Shown one piece after another: positions 1 to 11,004 of a DNA stretch of 64,000 nucleotides; the stretch's first letter is position 1, and each line of letters starts with the position of its first letter. A program made the translations under genes and the position numbers. Where the stretch lies: contig NZ_LK391969.1 of the NCBI RefSeq assembly GCF_000939975.1, positions 2,487,953 through 2,551,952 of the forward strand, written 5' to 3'. A model generated the notes under the pieces. The model made no database searches, was not told the DNA's origin, and saw only the letters and a program-made list of their open reading frames with translations. The DNA comes from Pseudomonas saudimassiliensis. Its GTDB lineage: Bacteria > Pseudomonadota > Gammaproteobacteria > Pseudomonadales > Pseudomonadaceae.

Positions 1-63
1 AAGCGGTTATTGGACCGAAACTTGCTGTCCATAATCGGACGTTCTAAGCTGCGAGCTCATCTT

Positions 64-145
64 GACGGGGTGCCGGCTTTTTTTGCCGGCTGAGACGACA
101 CCCGTTGAACCTGATCCGGTTAGTACCGGCGTAGGAATCGAGATG
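64..145 (+). ncRNA. TPP riboswitch (THI element) of thiC
   Basis: The leader carries the conserved thi-box elements: GGGGTGCC at about 67-74, GCTGAGA at 89-95, ACCCGTTGAACCTGATC at 100-116, and the closing CCGGTTAGTACCGGCGTAGG to about 135. The P3 insertion forms a small hairpin (GCCGGC with GCCGGC around a T run, 72-90). Downstream, a short perfect hairpin (CCCCG-TCC-CGGGG, 161-173) and the ribosome-binding site GGAG at 218-221 probably form the expression platform. Thiamine pyrophosphate binding would repress thiC, as is known for this RNA class. The fold is recognised by eye, not computed. Confidence 0.95.
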
Positions 146-213
146 CGCAGTCCTGCATTACCCCGTCCCGGGGTGGTGGCCCTGTGCCGCTTCGGTTCCC
201 TGTTTTTACCTGA

Positions 214-2112
<1,899 letters not shown>

Positions 2113-2150
2113 CGTCCGACGGCGCTCATCAACGCGTCCGTCCTCACCTG

Positions 2151-2176
2151 CCAGCGGTAGCCTGTGCTACCGCTGG
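2151..2176 (+). terminator. Strong hairpin after thiC
   Basis: A perfect 11-bp stem (CCAGCGGTAGC paired with GCTACCGCTGG) with a 4-base loop lies 39 bases after the thiC stop. It lacks a clear T run (it is followed by TCTAGAC), so intrinsic termination is plausible but not certain. It could instead stabilise the 3' end of the mRNA. Confidence 0.55.
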
Positions 2177-2294
2177 TCTAGACGGCACTCGCTTCGCCTC
2201 TGTCTGGGGGCTGACCCCTTGCCTCAGCCCGCTGGGTTATGCGAGGTTAAAGCTGTTACTCCGGTCTGCGGGGTGTTTTGTCAGGGGTTACCAT

Positions 2295-2912
2295 TTGAGT
2301 GATTTCAATCAGCAGGATGTAGAGATCCTGCAGCGCGAGCCGGGTTTCCGCGGGTTCTACCGACTGGATGTGCTGACCCTGCGCCACCGTCTGTTTGCCG
2401 GCGGCTGGGGGCCGGAGCTGCGTCGGGAGCTGTTCGTGCGCCCGGATGCGGTGTGCGTGCTGCCCTACGACCCCTGGCTGGATGCGGTGGTGCTGGTCGA
2501 GCAGATCCGTGTTGGCGCGCTGGGCAAGCGGGCCAACCCCTGGATGCTGGAATTGGTCGCCGGTCTGTTCGATGAGGGCGAGCAAGCCGAGCAGGTTGCC
2601 CATCGCGAAGCGCAGGAGGAAGCAGGGCTGACGCTGCTGGAGCTGACGCCAATCACCCGTTACTTCCCGTCGCCTGGCGGCAGTGATGAGCAGGTTTACC
2701 TGTACTGCGCCACGGTGGACAGCCGCGGCGCGGGCGGTCTGCACGGATTGGCCGAGGAGGGCGAGGATATTCGGGTCAGTGTCTGGCCACGCAGCGAGGC
2801 CATGGCCGCCCTGGCGGACGGTCGCATCGACAATGCCGCCAGCATCATCGCCCTGCAGTGGTTGGAACTGTATGGGCAGCGCCTGCGCGAGCAGGCGGGG
2901 CCACAACCATGA
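2295..2912 (+). CDS. nudF: ADP-ribose pyrophosphatase NudF
   Basis: This Nudix hydrolase cleaves ADP-ribose to AMP and ribose 5-phosphate. The full Nudix box GX5EX7REX2EEXG is visible at about residues 93-115 (GLFDEGE...REAQEEAG). The length of 205 residues is typical of NudF. The start is a TTG at 2295; an AGGGG ribosome-binding site lies about 8 bases upstream and no ATG is suitably placed. The stop overlaps the start of the next gene (ATGA), so it is translationally coupled to yqiB. The order nudF-yqiB-cpdA-parE is conserved in Pseudomonas and in enterobacteria. Confidence 0.95.
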   Translation: MSDFNQQDVEILQREPGFRGFYRLDVLTLRHRLFAGGWGPELRRELFVRPDAVCVLPYDPWLDAVVLVEQIRVGALGKRANPWMLELVAGLFDEGEQAEQVAHREAQEEAGLTLLELTPITRYFPSPGGSDEQVYLYCATVDSRGAGGLHGLAEEGEDIRVSVWPRSEAMAALADGRIDNAASIIALQWLELYGQRLREQAGPQP

Positions 2913-3361
2913 TGGCCCTGCGCAAGCCCCGCTACCGGGTGGATCTGTCGTCGCTGCAGGCGGTCTGTGAGGCCAACTTCTACCGTCTGCGCCAATTGAT
3001 GCCGGACATGGCGGAAACGGACGAGAGTCATATCGTGCTTGACGCTGCCGGCGAGCCGCAGCGCCTGGTGCTGCAGGTGCTTGAGCGTTGCCCTTACACC
3101 ACGACCCTGCGCCTGCGCCATGAAAAGCAGCATCAATGGCTGACGCCGCCGAGCATGGAGGTGCGCCTGTATCACGATGCGCGCATGGCCGAGGTGACCG
3201 TGGTGCATCAACGCCGCCGCTTTCGCAGCGTCTATCCCTATCCCAACGAGCAGATGTTGCAGCCGGACGAGAAATTCCAGCTCAATCAGTTTCTCGGTGA
3301 GTGGCTCGGCTATTGTCATCGTCATGGACAGAGCGCCCAACCGGTGTTGATCAACCGCTGA
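2909..3361 (+). CDS. yqiB: DUF1249 family protein (YqiB-like)
   Basis: This 150-residue soluble protein of unknown function belongs to DUF1249 (E. coli YqiB). The beginning, RYRVDLSSLQAVCEANFYRL, and the later block with RLYHDARMAEV and YPYPNEQM are characteristic. I chose the ATG at 2909, which overlaps the nudF stop as ATGA; an in-frame GTG at 2858 lies deep inside nudF and is unlikely. A second ATG follows directly at 2912. Its position between nudF and cpdA is conserved. No catalytic motif or membrane segment is visible. Confidence 0.88.
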   Translation: MMALRKPRYRVDLSSLQAVCEANFYRLRQLMPDMAETDESHIVLDAAGEPQRLVLQVLERCPYTTTLRLRHEKQHQWLTPPSMEVRLYHDARMAEVTVVHQRRRFRSVYPYPNEQMLQPDEKFQLNQFLGEWLGYCHRHGQSAQPVLINR

Positions 3362-3551
3362 GCCGGGCGTATCCCCGCATGGTATAAATCTCTGGTCCGA
3401 CCAGTTTTTATGTGTCCCAACGCATGTTTCTGCCTTCCGCGCCGGTGCAGCGCTGGATTGTCCGGCGGTCTGTTGCCATCATGGCGGGGGATCGCAGGGG
3501 CTTCGCTCGCTCTCTGCGAACGCGTAGTCCACCGATCAGAGAGCACCGCCG

Positions 3552-4367
3552 ATGCCGCCATCCGCCACGACCACCGCCACAGCTGCTATCCAGGTGGTTC
3601 AGCTGACTGACAGCCATCTTTATGCCAGTTCGGCCCAGCAGTTGCTGGGCCTGGACACCCTCGCTTCGTTGAATGCGGTAATTGATCAGCTGCTGGGCGA
3701 AGTTGCGCCAGTCGATCTGGTATTGGCGACCGGCGATATTACCCAGGATGGCGAGGAACCGGCGTACCAGCGCTTCATTGAGGCGGTGGCGCGGGTGCCG
3801 GCGCCCTGTTACTGGATACCGGGCAATCATGATGACGCCGCCCGTATGGGCGATATCGGCGAGCGCCACGGCCTCAATCGGGCCTGGGTGGATGTCGGCG
3901 CCTGGCGTATCGTCCTGCTGGACTCCAGTGTGCCCGGCTCGGTGGCCGGCCACCTGAACGATGATCAGTTGGCACGGCTGGATGAGGCGCTGGCCGGGGC
4001 GGGCGAGCGGTATGTGATGGTCTGCCTGCATCACCATCCGGTGCCCATCGGCAGCGCCTGGATGGAGCCGCTGGGGCTGGACAATCATGCCCAACTGTTC
4101 ACCCGGCTGGATGCCGACCCGCGGGTGCGGGTGGTGCTCTGGGGGCACATCCATCAGCCGTTGGATCAGCAGCGCGGCCATCTTCGGCTGCTGGCGTCGC
4201 CATCGACCTGCGTGCAGTTTGCGGTGGGCAGCGCCGATTTCGCCACCGACGCCCAACCGCCCGGCTATCGCTGGTTGCGGTTGCATGCCGACGGCACTGT
4301 GGAGACGGCGGTGTCGCGCTTGCCCGACGGCTGTTTTCTGCCCGCCGATGGCGCTTCCGGCTATTAG
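3552..4367 (+). CDS. cpdA: 3',5'-cyclic-AMP phosphodiesterase CpdA
   Basis: CpdA is a class III cyclic nucleotide phosphodiesterase of the calcineurin-like metallophosphoesterase fold. It lowers cAMP and so tunes CRP/Vfr signalling. Metal-binding motifs appear in order: TDSH, GD in ATGDITQDG, GNHD in IPGNHDD, HH in CLHHHP, and GHIH near residue 200. The length of 271 residues is normal. The ATG at 3552 follows GAGAGCACCGCC. A 190-base untranslated region separates it from yqiB, so it may have its own promoter; I saw no obvious CRP-type palindrome there. The esterase gene yqiA, which usually sits between cpdA and parE, is absent. Confidence 0.95.
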   Translation: MPPSATTTATAAIQVVQLTDSHLYASSAQQLLGLDTLASLNAVIDQLLGEVAPVDLVLATGDITQDGEEPAYQRFIEAVARVPAPCYWIPGNHDDAARMGDIGERHGLNRAWVDVGAWRIVLLDSSVPGSVAGHLNDDQLARLDEALAGAGERYVMVCLHHHPVPIGSAWMEPLGLDNHAQLFTRLDADPRVRVVLWGHIHQPLDQQRGHLRLLASPSTCVQFAVGSADFATDAQPPGYRWLRLHADGTVETAVSRLPDGCFLPADGASGY

Positions 4368-4488
4368 CCGCGGGGGCTTCACCGGCGTGCACTGGCTGCC
4401 TGCCCTCGGCACAGATAGGATACTATGCTGATCTGCCCCGGCGGGACGCCGTGCCCGCCCTGAATGACCAAGGAAACCCAGACACCCT

Positions 4489-6384
4489 ATGTCCCAATCG
4501 TCCTACAACGCCGATGATATTGAAGTTCTCAGCGGCCTGGACCCGGTGCGCCGCCGCCCGGGCATGTACACCGACACCACCCGCCCCAACCACCTCGCCC
4601 AGGAAGTTATCGACAACAGTGTCGACGAGGCCCTGGCCGGGCACGCCCGTACGGTCACGGTCATCCTGCACCAGGACAACGCGCTGGAAGTGATCGACGA
4701 TGGCCGCGGTATGCCGGTGGATATCCACCCCGAAGAAGGGGTATCCGGGGTCGAGCTGATTCTTACGCGGCTGCATGCCGGCGGCAAATTCTCCGGCAAG
4801 AACTACCAGTTTTCCGGCGGCCTGCACGGGGTGGGCATCTCCGTGGTCAACGCGCTGTCGCTGCGCCTGGAAGTACGGGTGCGCCGTGATGGCCAGGAAT
4901 ACGCCATTACCTTCGAGCATGGCGACAAGGTCAGCGAACTGGAGGTTGTCGGTACGGTCGGCAAGCGCAACACGGGTACTACGGTAAAATTCTGGCCCGA
5001 CGGCAAATACTTCGATACGCCCAAGTTCAATATCAATCGCCTGCTGCACCTGCTCAAGGCCAAGGCCGTGCTGTGCCCGGGCCTGCGGGTCGAATTCGAT
5101 GATCGCCAGTCTGGCGAGAAGACCAGCTGGTTCTATGAAGATGGCCTGCGCGATTACCTGGTGGACGCCTGCGCCCAGTGGCCGACGCTCCCCGAGGCGC
5201 CCTTCACTGGTGCGCTGGCGTCCAGCAAGGAAGCGGTCGATTGGGCCTTGTTCTGGCTGCCCGAAGGCGGCGAGCTGGTGCAGGAAAGCTACGTCAACCT
5301 GATCCCCACGGCCCAGGGCGGCACCCACGTCAACGGTCTGCGCTCCGGTTTGTTGGAGGCCATCCGCGAGTTCTGCGAATTCCGCAACCTTCTGCCCCGC
5401 GGGGTGAAGTTGGCGCCGGAGGATATCTGGGAGCGGGTCGGTTACGTGCTCTCGGTGAAGATGGCCGAGCCGCAGTTTTCCGGACAGACCAAGGAGCGGC
5501 TGTCGTCGCGCGAATCCGCCTCCTTTGTCTCCGGCGTCATCAAGGACGCCTTCAGCCTGTGGCTGAACCAGCACGCCGACATCGGCCAGCAGATCGCCGA
5601 GATGGCCATCGACCATGCCAGTCGTCGGCTCAAGGCCAGCAAGAAGATCGAGCGCAAGCGCATTACCCAGGGGCCGGCGCTGCCAGGCAAGCTGGCCGAT
5701 TGCGCCGGCCAGGACAGCCGTCGTTCGGAGCTGTTCCTGGTGGAAGGGGATTCGGCCGGTGGCAGTGCCAAGCAGGCCCGGGACAAGGAATTCCAGGCGA
5801 TCATGCCGCTGCGCGGCAAGATCCTGAACACCTGGGAGGTGGACTCCGGCCAGGTGCTGGCCTCCCAGGAAGTCCACAACATCGCCATTGCCATCGGTGT
5901 GGACCCGGGCTCGCCGGACCTGTCCCAACTGCGCTACGGCAAGATCTGCATCCTGGCCGACGCCGACTCCGATGGACTGCATATCGCCACGCTGCTGTGC
6001 GCGCTGTTCGTTCGGCATTTCCGCCCGCTGGTGGAGGCCGGCCACGTGTTCGTCGCCATGCCGCCGCTGTATCGCATCGATATCGGCAAGGAAGTGTTCT
6101 ACGCCCTGGATGATGCGGAGAAGAGCGGCATCATCGATCGCATCGAGGCCGAAGGCAAACGCGGCAAGGTGCAGGTGACCCGCTTCAAGGGCCTCGGTGA
6201 AATGAATCCGCTGCAATTGCGTGAAACCACCATGGCGCCGGATACCCGCCGTCTGGTGCAGCTCACCATCGACGATTTCCAGGGTACCGAAGCGCTGATG
6301 GACATGCTGCTGGCGAAGAAGCGCGCCGGTGACCGCAAGCAGTGGCTGGAAAGCAAGGGCAACCTGGCCGAGGTACTGATCTGA
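4489..6384 (+). CDS. parE: DNA topoisomerase IV subunit B (ParE)
   Basis: ParE is the ATPase subunit of topoisomerase IV, which decatenates daughter chromosomes. The GHKL ATPase motifs are present (EVIDNSVDEALAG with the catalytic Glu, DDGRGMPVDIH, GGLHGVGISVVNALS). So are the TOPRIM motifs EGDSAGGSAKQARD and DADSDGLHI. The length of 631 residues matches ParE rather than GyrB, which carries an additional insertion. Its partner parC follows after one small gene. AAGGAA lies upstream of the ATG at 4489. Confidence 0.98.
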   Translation: MSQSSYNADDIEVLSGLDPVRRRPGMYTDTTRPNHLAQEVIDNSVDEALAGHARTVTVILHQDNALEVIDDGRGMPVDIHPEEGVSGVELILTRLHAGGKFSGKNYQFSGGLHGVGISVVNALSLRLEVRVRRDGQEYAITFEHGDKVSELEVVGTVGKRNTGTTVKFWPDGKYFDTPKFNINRLLHLLKAKAVLCPGLRVEFDDRQSGEKTSWFYEDGLRDYLVDACAQWPTLPEAPFTGALASSKEAVDWALFWLPEGGELVQESYVNLIPTAQGGTHVNGLRSGLLEAIREFCEFRNLLPRGVKLAPEDIWERVGYVLSVKMAEPQFSGQTKERLSSRESASFVSGVIKDAFSLWLNQHADIGQQIAEMAIDHASRRLKASKKIERKRITQGPALPGKLADCAGQDSRRSELFLVEGDSAGGSAKQARDKEFQAIMPLRGKILNTWEVDSGQVLASQEVHNIAIAIGVDPGSPDLSQLRYGKICILADADSDGLHIATLLCALFVRHFRPLVEAGHVFVAMPPLYRIDIGKEVFYALDDAEKSGIIDRIEAEGKRGKVQVTRFKGLGEMNPLQLRETTMAPDTRRLVQLTIDDFQGTEALMDMLLAKKRAGDRKQWLESKGNLAEVLI

Positions 6385-6400
6385 TGGCAGGCGGTCGTCG

Positions 6401-6928
6401 ATGAACCCGCCCCCGGACCGCCGGCTCGGCACCATCATGATGGTGCTGGCCTGGGTCGCCGGGCTGGCGCTGGCGGCCCAGTGGTTTGCCGGCATGGAGG
6501 AGCGGCGGCGCAATCCAAACCAGGCGCCGGTGTCGCTGCATCGCGGCGATACCGTGGAAGTGCACCTGGAGCGCAACCGTCAGGGCCATTATCTGGCCGA
6601 GGGTCGTATCAACGGCCAGCCAGTGACCTTCCTGCTGGATACCGGGGCCACCTTCGTGGCGGTGCCTGCCACCCTTGCCGAGCGGCTGAACCTGCCCCGC
6701 GGCCGACCGATGATGGTCAATACCGCCAATGGCCTGACCGAGAGCTGGAGCACCCGTATCGACACCCTGCAGCTGGGCGATATCCAGCTGCGGGATGTCA
6801 GCGCCGGCATAGTACCGGGCATCCTCGGCGACGAGGTGTTACTGGGCATGAGCGCCCTGAAGCAGCTGGACTTCAGCCAGCAGGGCGGCGAACTGATTTT
6901 GCGTCAAACCCTGGGCGGCACCGAATAA
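6401..6928 (+). CDS. Retropepsin-like aspartic protease, membrane anchored (TIGR02281-like)
   Basis: This 175-residue protein has one N-terminal membrane segment (about residues 9-28, starting IMMVLAWVAG) followed by a periplasmic retropepsin-like domain. The catalytic signature is FLLDTGATFVAVP, with a single active-site Asp per chain, so a dimer is expected. A second conserved block, LLGMSALKQLDF, is typical of clan AA bacterial proteases. It lies 16 bases after parE and before parC, a position conserved in Pseudomonas. The substrate is unknown. Confidence 0.85.
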   Translation: MNPPPDRRLGTIMMVLAWVAGLALAAQWFAGMEERRRNPNQAPVSLHRGDTVEVHLERNRQGHYLAEGRINGQPVTFLLDTGATFVAVPATLAERLNLPRGRPMMVNTANGLTESWSTRIDTLQLGDIQLRDVSAGIVPGILGDEVLLGMSALKQLDFSQQGGELILRQTLGGTE

Positions 6929-6984
6929 AGACCTGACGGCCTCGTCAGCATCATTCGGTCCCCCTCACCAATTAGAGAGCAAGT

Positions 6985-9237
6985 ATGAGTGACAGTCTGG
7001 ATCTGAGCCTGGAAGGCGTTGAGCGCCGCTCACTGTCGTCGTTTACCGAAGAAGCCTATCTGAACTACTCCATGTACGTGATCATGGATCGCGCGCTGCC
7101 GCATATCGGCGACGGGCTCAAGCCGGTACAGCGGCGCATCGTCTACGCCATGAGCGAGCTGGGGCTGTCGGCCCTGTCCAAGCACAAGAAATCCGCGCGC
7201 ACCGTGGGCGACGTGCTGGGCAAATACCACCCCCATGGCGACTCGGCCTGTTACGAGGCCATGGTGCTGATGGCGCAGCCGTTCTCCTACCGCTACCCGC
7301 TGGTCGACGGCCAGGGCAACTGGGGCGCGCCGGATGATCCCAAGTCCTTTGCCGCCATGCGTTACACCGAAGCCCGGCTGGCCCGCTACAGCGAGGTGTT
7401 GCTGAGCGAGCTGGGGCAGGGCACCGTGGACTGGCAACCGAACTTCGACGGCACCATGGAAGAACCCATGGTGCTGCCGGCGCGCCTGCCGAACCTGCTG
7501 CTCAACGGCACCACCGGCATCGCCGTAGGCATGGCCACCGACATTCCGCCGCATAACCTGCGCGAAGTGGCGGCGGCCTGTGTGCGCCTGCTGGACGAGC
7601 CGGGCGCCGGTCTGGATGAATTGATGGAGCATATCCAGGGCCCGGACTTCCCGACCGAAGCGGAAATCATCACGCCGCGCCGGGAGCTGCTGAATCTCTA
7701 CGCCACCGGCCGCGGGTCGGTGCGTTGTCGCGCGGTCTGGACGCGGGAGGATGGCGATATCGTCATTACCGCGCTGCCGCACCAGGTCTCCGGCGCCCGG
7801 GTGATGGAGCAGATCGCCGCGCAGATGCAGGCCAAGAAGCTGCCGCTGGTGGCCGACCTGCGCGATGAATCCGACCATGAAAACCCCACCCGCATGGTCA
7901 TCGTGCCGCGCTCCAACCGGGTGGACGCCGATGAGCTGATGCAGCACCTGTTCGCCACCACGGACCTGGAGAACAGTTACCGGGTCAACATGAACGTGAT
8001 CGGCACCGACGGCCGCCCGGCGGTCAAGGATCTGCGCGGTCTGCTCGGCGAATGGCTGGGCTTCCGCATCACCACCGTGCGTCGCCGCCTGCAGTTCCGC
8101 CTGGACAAGGTACTGGCGCGACTGCACCTGTTGGACGGCCTGCTGGTGGCCTTCCTCAATCTGGATGAGGTGATCGAGATCATCCGTAATGAGGAACACC
8201 CGAAGGCCGAGCTCATGACCCGCTTTGCCCTGAGCGAGCTGCAGGCCGATTACATCCTCGACACCCGTCTGCGCCAGCTGGCGCGGCTGGAGGAAATGAA
8301 GATCCGCGGTGAGCAGGATGCTCTGGCCAAGGAGCGCGACCAGCTGCAGAAGGTGCTGGGTAGCGAGAAGCTGCTGCGCAAGACGGTACGGGGCGAGCTG
8401 ATTGCCGACGCCGAGACCTATGGTGACGATCGGCGCTCGCCGCTGGTCGAGCGCCAGGAAGCCCGGGCCCTGTCGGAAACCGACCTGGTGCCCTCCGAAG
8501 CGGTAACCGTGGTGTTGTCGGACAAGGGCTGGGTACGCTGCGCCAAGGGGCATGAGGTCGATGGCGCGGCGCTGTCCTACAGGGCCGGGGACAGCTTCCT
8601 GGCCCAGGCCAGTGGCCGCTCCAACCAGCAGGCGGTATTCCTCGATTCCAGCGGGCGCAGCTATTCCTTGATGGCGCACAGCCTGCCCTCGGCCCGGGGG
8701 CAGGGCGAGCCGCTGACCGGCCGCCTGAGCCCGCCGCCCGGCGCGGAATTTGTCGGCGTGCTGCTGCCGGAGGACCAGCAGCTCTACCTGCTGGCGTCCG
8801 ACGCCGGTTACGGCTTTGTGGTGCAGGGCGCCGATCTGCAGGCCAAGAACAAGAACGGCAAGGCGTTGCTGAGCCTGCCTGAAGGCAGCCGGGTGATTAC
8901 GCCGGTGCCGGTCAACCAGCGTGACAGCGATCAGGTGATCGCCATTTCCAACGAGGGGCGTTTGCTGGTGTTCCCGCTGAAGGACCTGCCCCAGCTGCCG
9001 AAGGGCAAGGGCAACAAGATCCTGTCGATCCCATCGGCACGGGTGAAGAGTCGGGAAGAGTACCTGCTGGCGCTGGCGCTGCTGCCCGAGGGGGCCAGTG
9101 CGGTGCTGACGGCCGGGAAGCGGACCCTGACCCTGAAACCGGCCGACCTGGAGCATTACCGCGGCGAGCGTGGCCGGCGCGGCAATAAATTGCCCCGGGG
9201 CTTCCAGAAGGTGGATGGATTGAAGATAGAGGGCTAA
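6985..9237 (+). CDS. parC: DNA topoisomerase IV subunit A (ParC)
   Basis: ParC is the DNA-cleaving subunit of topoisomerase IV. The catalytic tyrosine is Y127 in [10 protein letters not shown]. The quinolone-determining region reads [14 protein letters not shown], with Ser87 and Glu91, the susceptible residues at the numbering used for P. aeruginosa ParC. The C-terminal beta-pinwheel region is present, and the 750-residue length is standard. A GAGAG ribosome-binding site precedes the ATG. With parE it forms the complete enzyme. Confidence 0.98.
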   Translation: MSDSLDLSLEGVERRSLSSFTEEAYLNYSMYVIMDRALPHIGDGLKPVQRRIVYAMSELGLSALSKHKKSARTVGDVLGKYHPHGDSACYEAMVLMAQPFSYRYPLVDGQGNWGAPDDPKSFAAMRYTEARLARYSEVLLSELGQGTVDWQPNFDGTMEEPMVLPARLPNLLLNGTTGIAVGMATDIPPHNLREVAAACVRLLDEPGAGLDELMEHIQGPDFPTEAEIITPRRELLNLYATGRGSVRCRAVWTREDGDIVITALPHQVSGARVMEQIAAQMQAKKLPLVADLRDESDHENPTRMVIVPRSNRVDADELMQHLFATTDLENSYRVNMNVIGTDGRPAVKDLRGLLGEWLGFRITTVRRRLQFRLDKVLARLHLLDGLLVAFLNLDEVIEIIRNEEHPKAELMTRFALSELQADYILDTRLRQLARLEEMKIRGEQDALAKERDQLQKVLGSEKLLRKTVRGELIADAETYGDDRRSPLVERQEARALSETDLVPSEAVTVVLSDKGWVRCAKGHEVDGAALSYRAGDSFLAQASGRSNQQAVFLDSSGRSYSLMAHSLPSARGQGEPLTGRLSPPPGAEFVGVLLPEDQQLYLLASDAGYGFVVQGADLQAKNKNGKALLSLPEGSRVITPVPVNQRDSDQVIAISNEGRLLVFPLKDLPQLPKGKGNKILSIPSARVKSREEYLLALALLPEGASAVLTAGKRTLTLKPADLEHYRGERGRRGNKLPRGFQKVDGLKIEG

Positions 9238-9286
9238 GCGCCGAGCTGGCGGGGTTTGTCATCCCCGCCAGCGGCGCAGGGTAACT

Positions 9287-10897
9287 TCAGCGCGGCTGAT
9301 TACCCAGTGAATCCAGCTGTTGCTCCAGCTGGCCCTGGTAGGGCTCATGCAGACGTTCCACGCAGAAGATGCCCGGCGGGGTCGCCAGGCGGCGGACTAC
9401 CGCGCGCTCGCGGATAAGGTCAGCATTCGCCAACTCGGCATCCATCAGCACCAGGTTGCGGCTGTGCTGCAGACGGTCAAGCATCTGCGCGCAGTCCGGC
9501 GCCTGTTCGGTCAGGTCATCGGGTGCGATGTCCTGGCAGGGGGTATGGCACAGGGCGATCTGCAGATGCAGGGCAATGCCGGTGTCGGCAATCTGCACCT
9601 GCAGGTCATGACCCAATACCCGCATCAGTTCGCCGCAACACAGCGCCGCGCCAACCTGGTCGCCCTGCGCTGGGTGGAAGAACACCAGACTGGTGCCGTC
9701 CTGCAGGGTGTGCAGGTCGCCGCCACAGGCGCGGCTGGCCTGCTCCAGTTGTTCACGATAGCGTTCCAGCAGGCCCAGCAGACGCGGCCGGGGCAGGCGG
9801 TGCAGGGTGTGATGATTGCCCAGGCGGACCGCCAGCACGGTGCTGGCCGGTGCCGATGGCGCGACAGGCGTGGGGAGTTCATCAAGCTGTTCGCTCAGGC
9901 TGGCGGCGTCTGCGGCTGGCTCGGTTTCTCCCGGTTCGGCCAGAGTCGACAGCGCACTGTCCGCCGGGCTGTCAATCCGCTGCTCGGCCTGGGTATCGTC
10001 CGCCTCGTTGCTCTCCGTCAGCTTATCGTCCGTGGCCTCCAGCGTCAGTGCCGGCTGGTCATCTGCGGCCAGCGCCGGATCGACGTCGTCGGAGAGCTGC
10101 TCATCAAGGGTTTCCAACTCGACTTCCGGTTCAGGCAGCGGCTCAGGCTCCGGCTCCGGCGGCAGGTCGACGATACGGCGTTCGGCCAGGCGTCGGGCCA
10201 GGTCACCCAGCTCATCGGCGCGGCGCAGGCCCGCCGGGGGAACACCGGAATCCCCGTACCAGTTGCCCAGGCTCGCCAGTATCCGGCGCATGCCAACGCC
10301 CATCCGCCAGGCGATCAGGCTGATAATCACTGCCAGCAAGGCCAGGCTCCACAGCAACCGCTGCAGCAGGTTGGCCGCGGGGGTGACAAAGGGCCCCTTG
10401 GCCAGGCTCAGATGCAGTTGGCCGATGAGTTCGTCCTGGAAGTGCACGGCGGCGGAGAACTGTCCCTTGCCGGGGGCCAGGTTGCCGGCGGAGGGCCTGG
10501 GGCCGGCCTGGGCGATGACGCGGGCACCATCGGCAGCGGTCAGGCTGGCATGGGCAACCAGGGGGCTCTGGGCCCACTGCGCGAGGATGATGTTCAGGCT
10601 CAGGGTGTCATTGGCTGCCAGCGGGTCCGCCACCAGGGTGGCAATTTGCCGGGCCAGTTCGCCACCGGTGAGATCGGCCTGGCTGGCAATGTCACGCTGC
10701 AGCTGCAGCTTGCCAAACCAGAGCGTCAGCACCAGCATCAGCAGCAGGGGAACCAGGGCCAGCATTATCAGGGCGCCGGGCAGCTTCAGATGTTTGCTGC
10801 GCAGGGAGGCATGGCCGCGCAGGAACAGGTTGTCGGGTGAATGCGGTGTGTGTTTCAAAATGATCTCGATCGATAGGTTGGCGGCAGGAACGCGCAC
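9287..10897 (-). CDS. AhpA/YtjB-like bitopic membrane protein
   Basis: This 536-residue protein looks like the AhpA/YtjB (SMP) family found next to serB in gammaproteobacteria. A first membrane segment (ALIMLALVPLLLMLVLTLWF, about residues 42-61) and a second (LLWSLALLAVIISLIAW, about 181-197) enclose a periplasmic domain of about 120 residues. The cytoplasmic part has a very acidic, Glu/Pro-rich linker (about 240-330) and a C-terminal domain of about 190 residues. The GTG at 10897 is the longest start; a TTG about 14 codons later (LKHTPHSP) is an alternative. It is divergent from serB, as in other pseudomonads. Its molecular role is not established from the sequence. Confidence 0.75.
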   Translation of the reverse strand: MRVPAANLSIEIILKHTPHSPDNLFLRGHASLRSKHLKLPGALIMLALVPLLLMLVLTLWFGKLQLQRDIASQADLTGGELARQIATLVADPLAANDTLSLNIILAQWAQSPLVAHASLTAADGARVIAQAGPRPSAGNLAPGKGQFSAAVHFQDELIGQLHLSLAKGPFVTPAANLLQRLLWSLALLAVIISLIAWRMGVGMRRILASLGNWYGDSGVPPAGLRRADELGDLARRLAERRIVDLPPEPEPEPLPEPEVELETLDEQLSDDVDPALAADDQPALTLEATDDKLTESNEADDTQAEQRIDSPADSALSTLAEPGETEPAADAASLSEQLDELPTPVAPSAPASTVLAVRLGNHHTLHRLPRPRLLGLLERYREQLEQASRACGGDLHTLQDGTSLVFFHPAQGDQVGAALCCGELMRVLGHDLQVQIADTGIALHLQIALCHTPCQDIAPDDLTEQAPDCAQMLDRLQHSRNLVLMDAELANADLIRERAVVRRLATPPGIFCVERLHEPYQGQLEQQLDSLGNQPR

Positions 10898-11004
10898 GGG
10901 TGACAGTATAGCCAGTCGCCAGGGGTGGAAGAAGGCGGGCGCTGGGATGATCCGGGCATTTGCGGGTAGAATAGCGAACTTTGTTTTCTGACTGGAGCGG
11001 TGCC

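Noticed and set aside
1-60. Possible -35/-10 pair TTGGAC and CATAAT ahead of the thiC riboswitch
   Set aside because: The spacing is only 14 bases, too short for a convincing sigma70 promoter.
4423-6576. 717-codon minus-strand frame opposite parE
   Set aside because: It mirrors the parE codon pattern and has no recognisable domain; high GC leaves few stops.
7030-9156. 708-codon minus-strand frame opposite parC
   Set aside because: Antisense shadow of parC, with no plausible ribosome site or domain.
9320-10840. Plus-strand frame opposite the AhpA-like gene
   Set aside because: The minus-strand protein has membrane segments and family resemblance; the plus-strand translation is Gln/Gly-rich without features.
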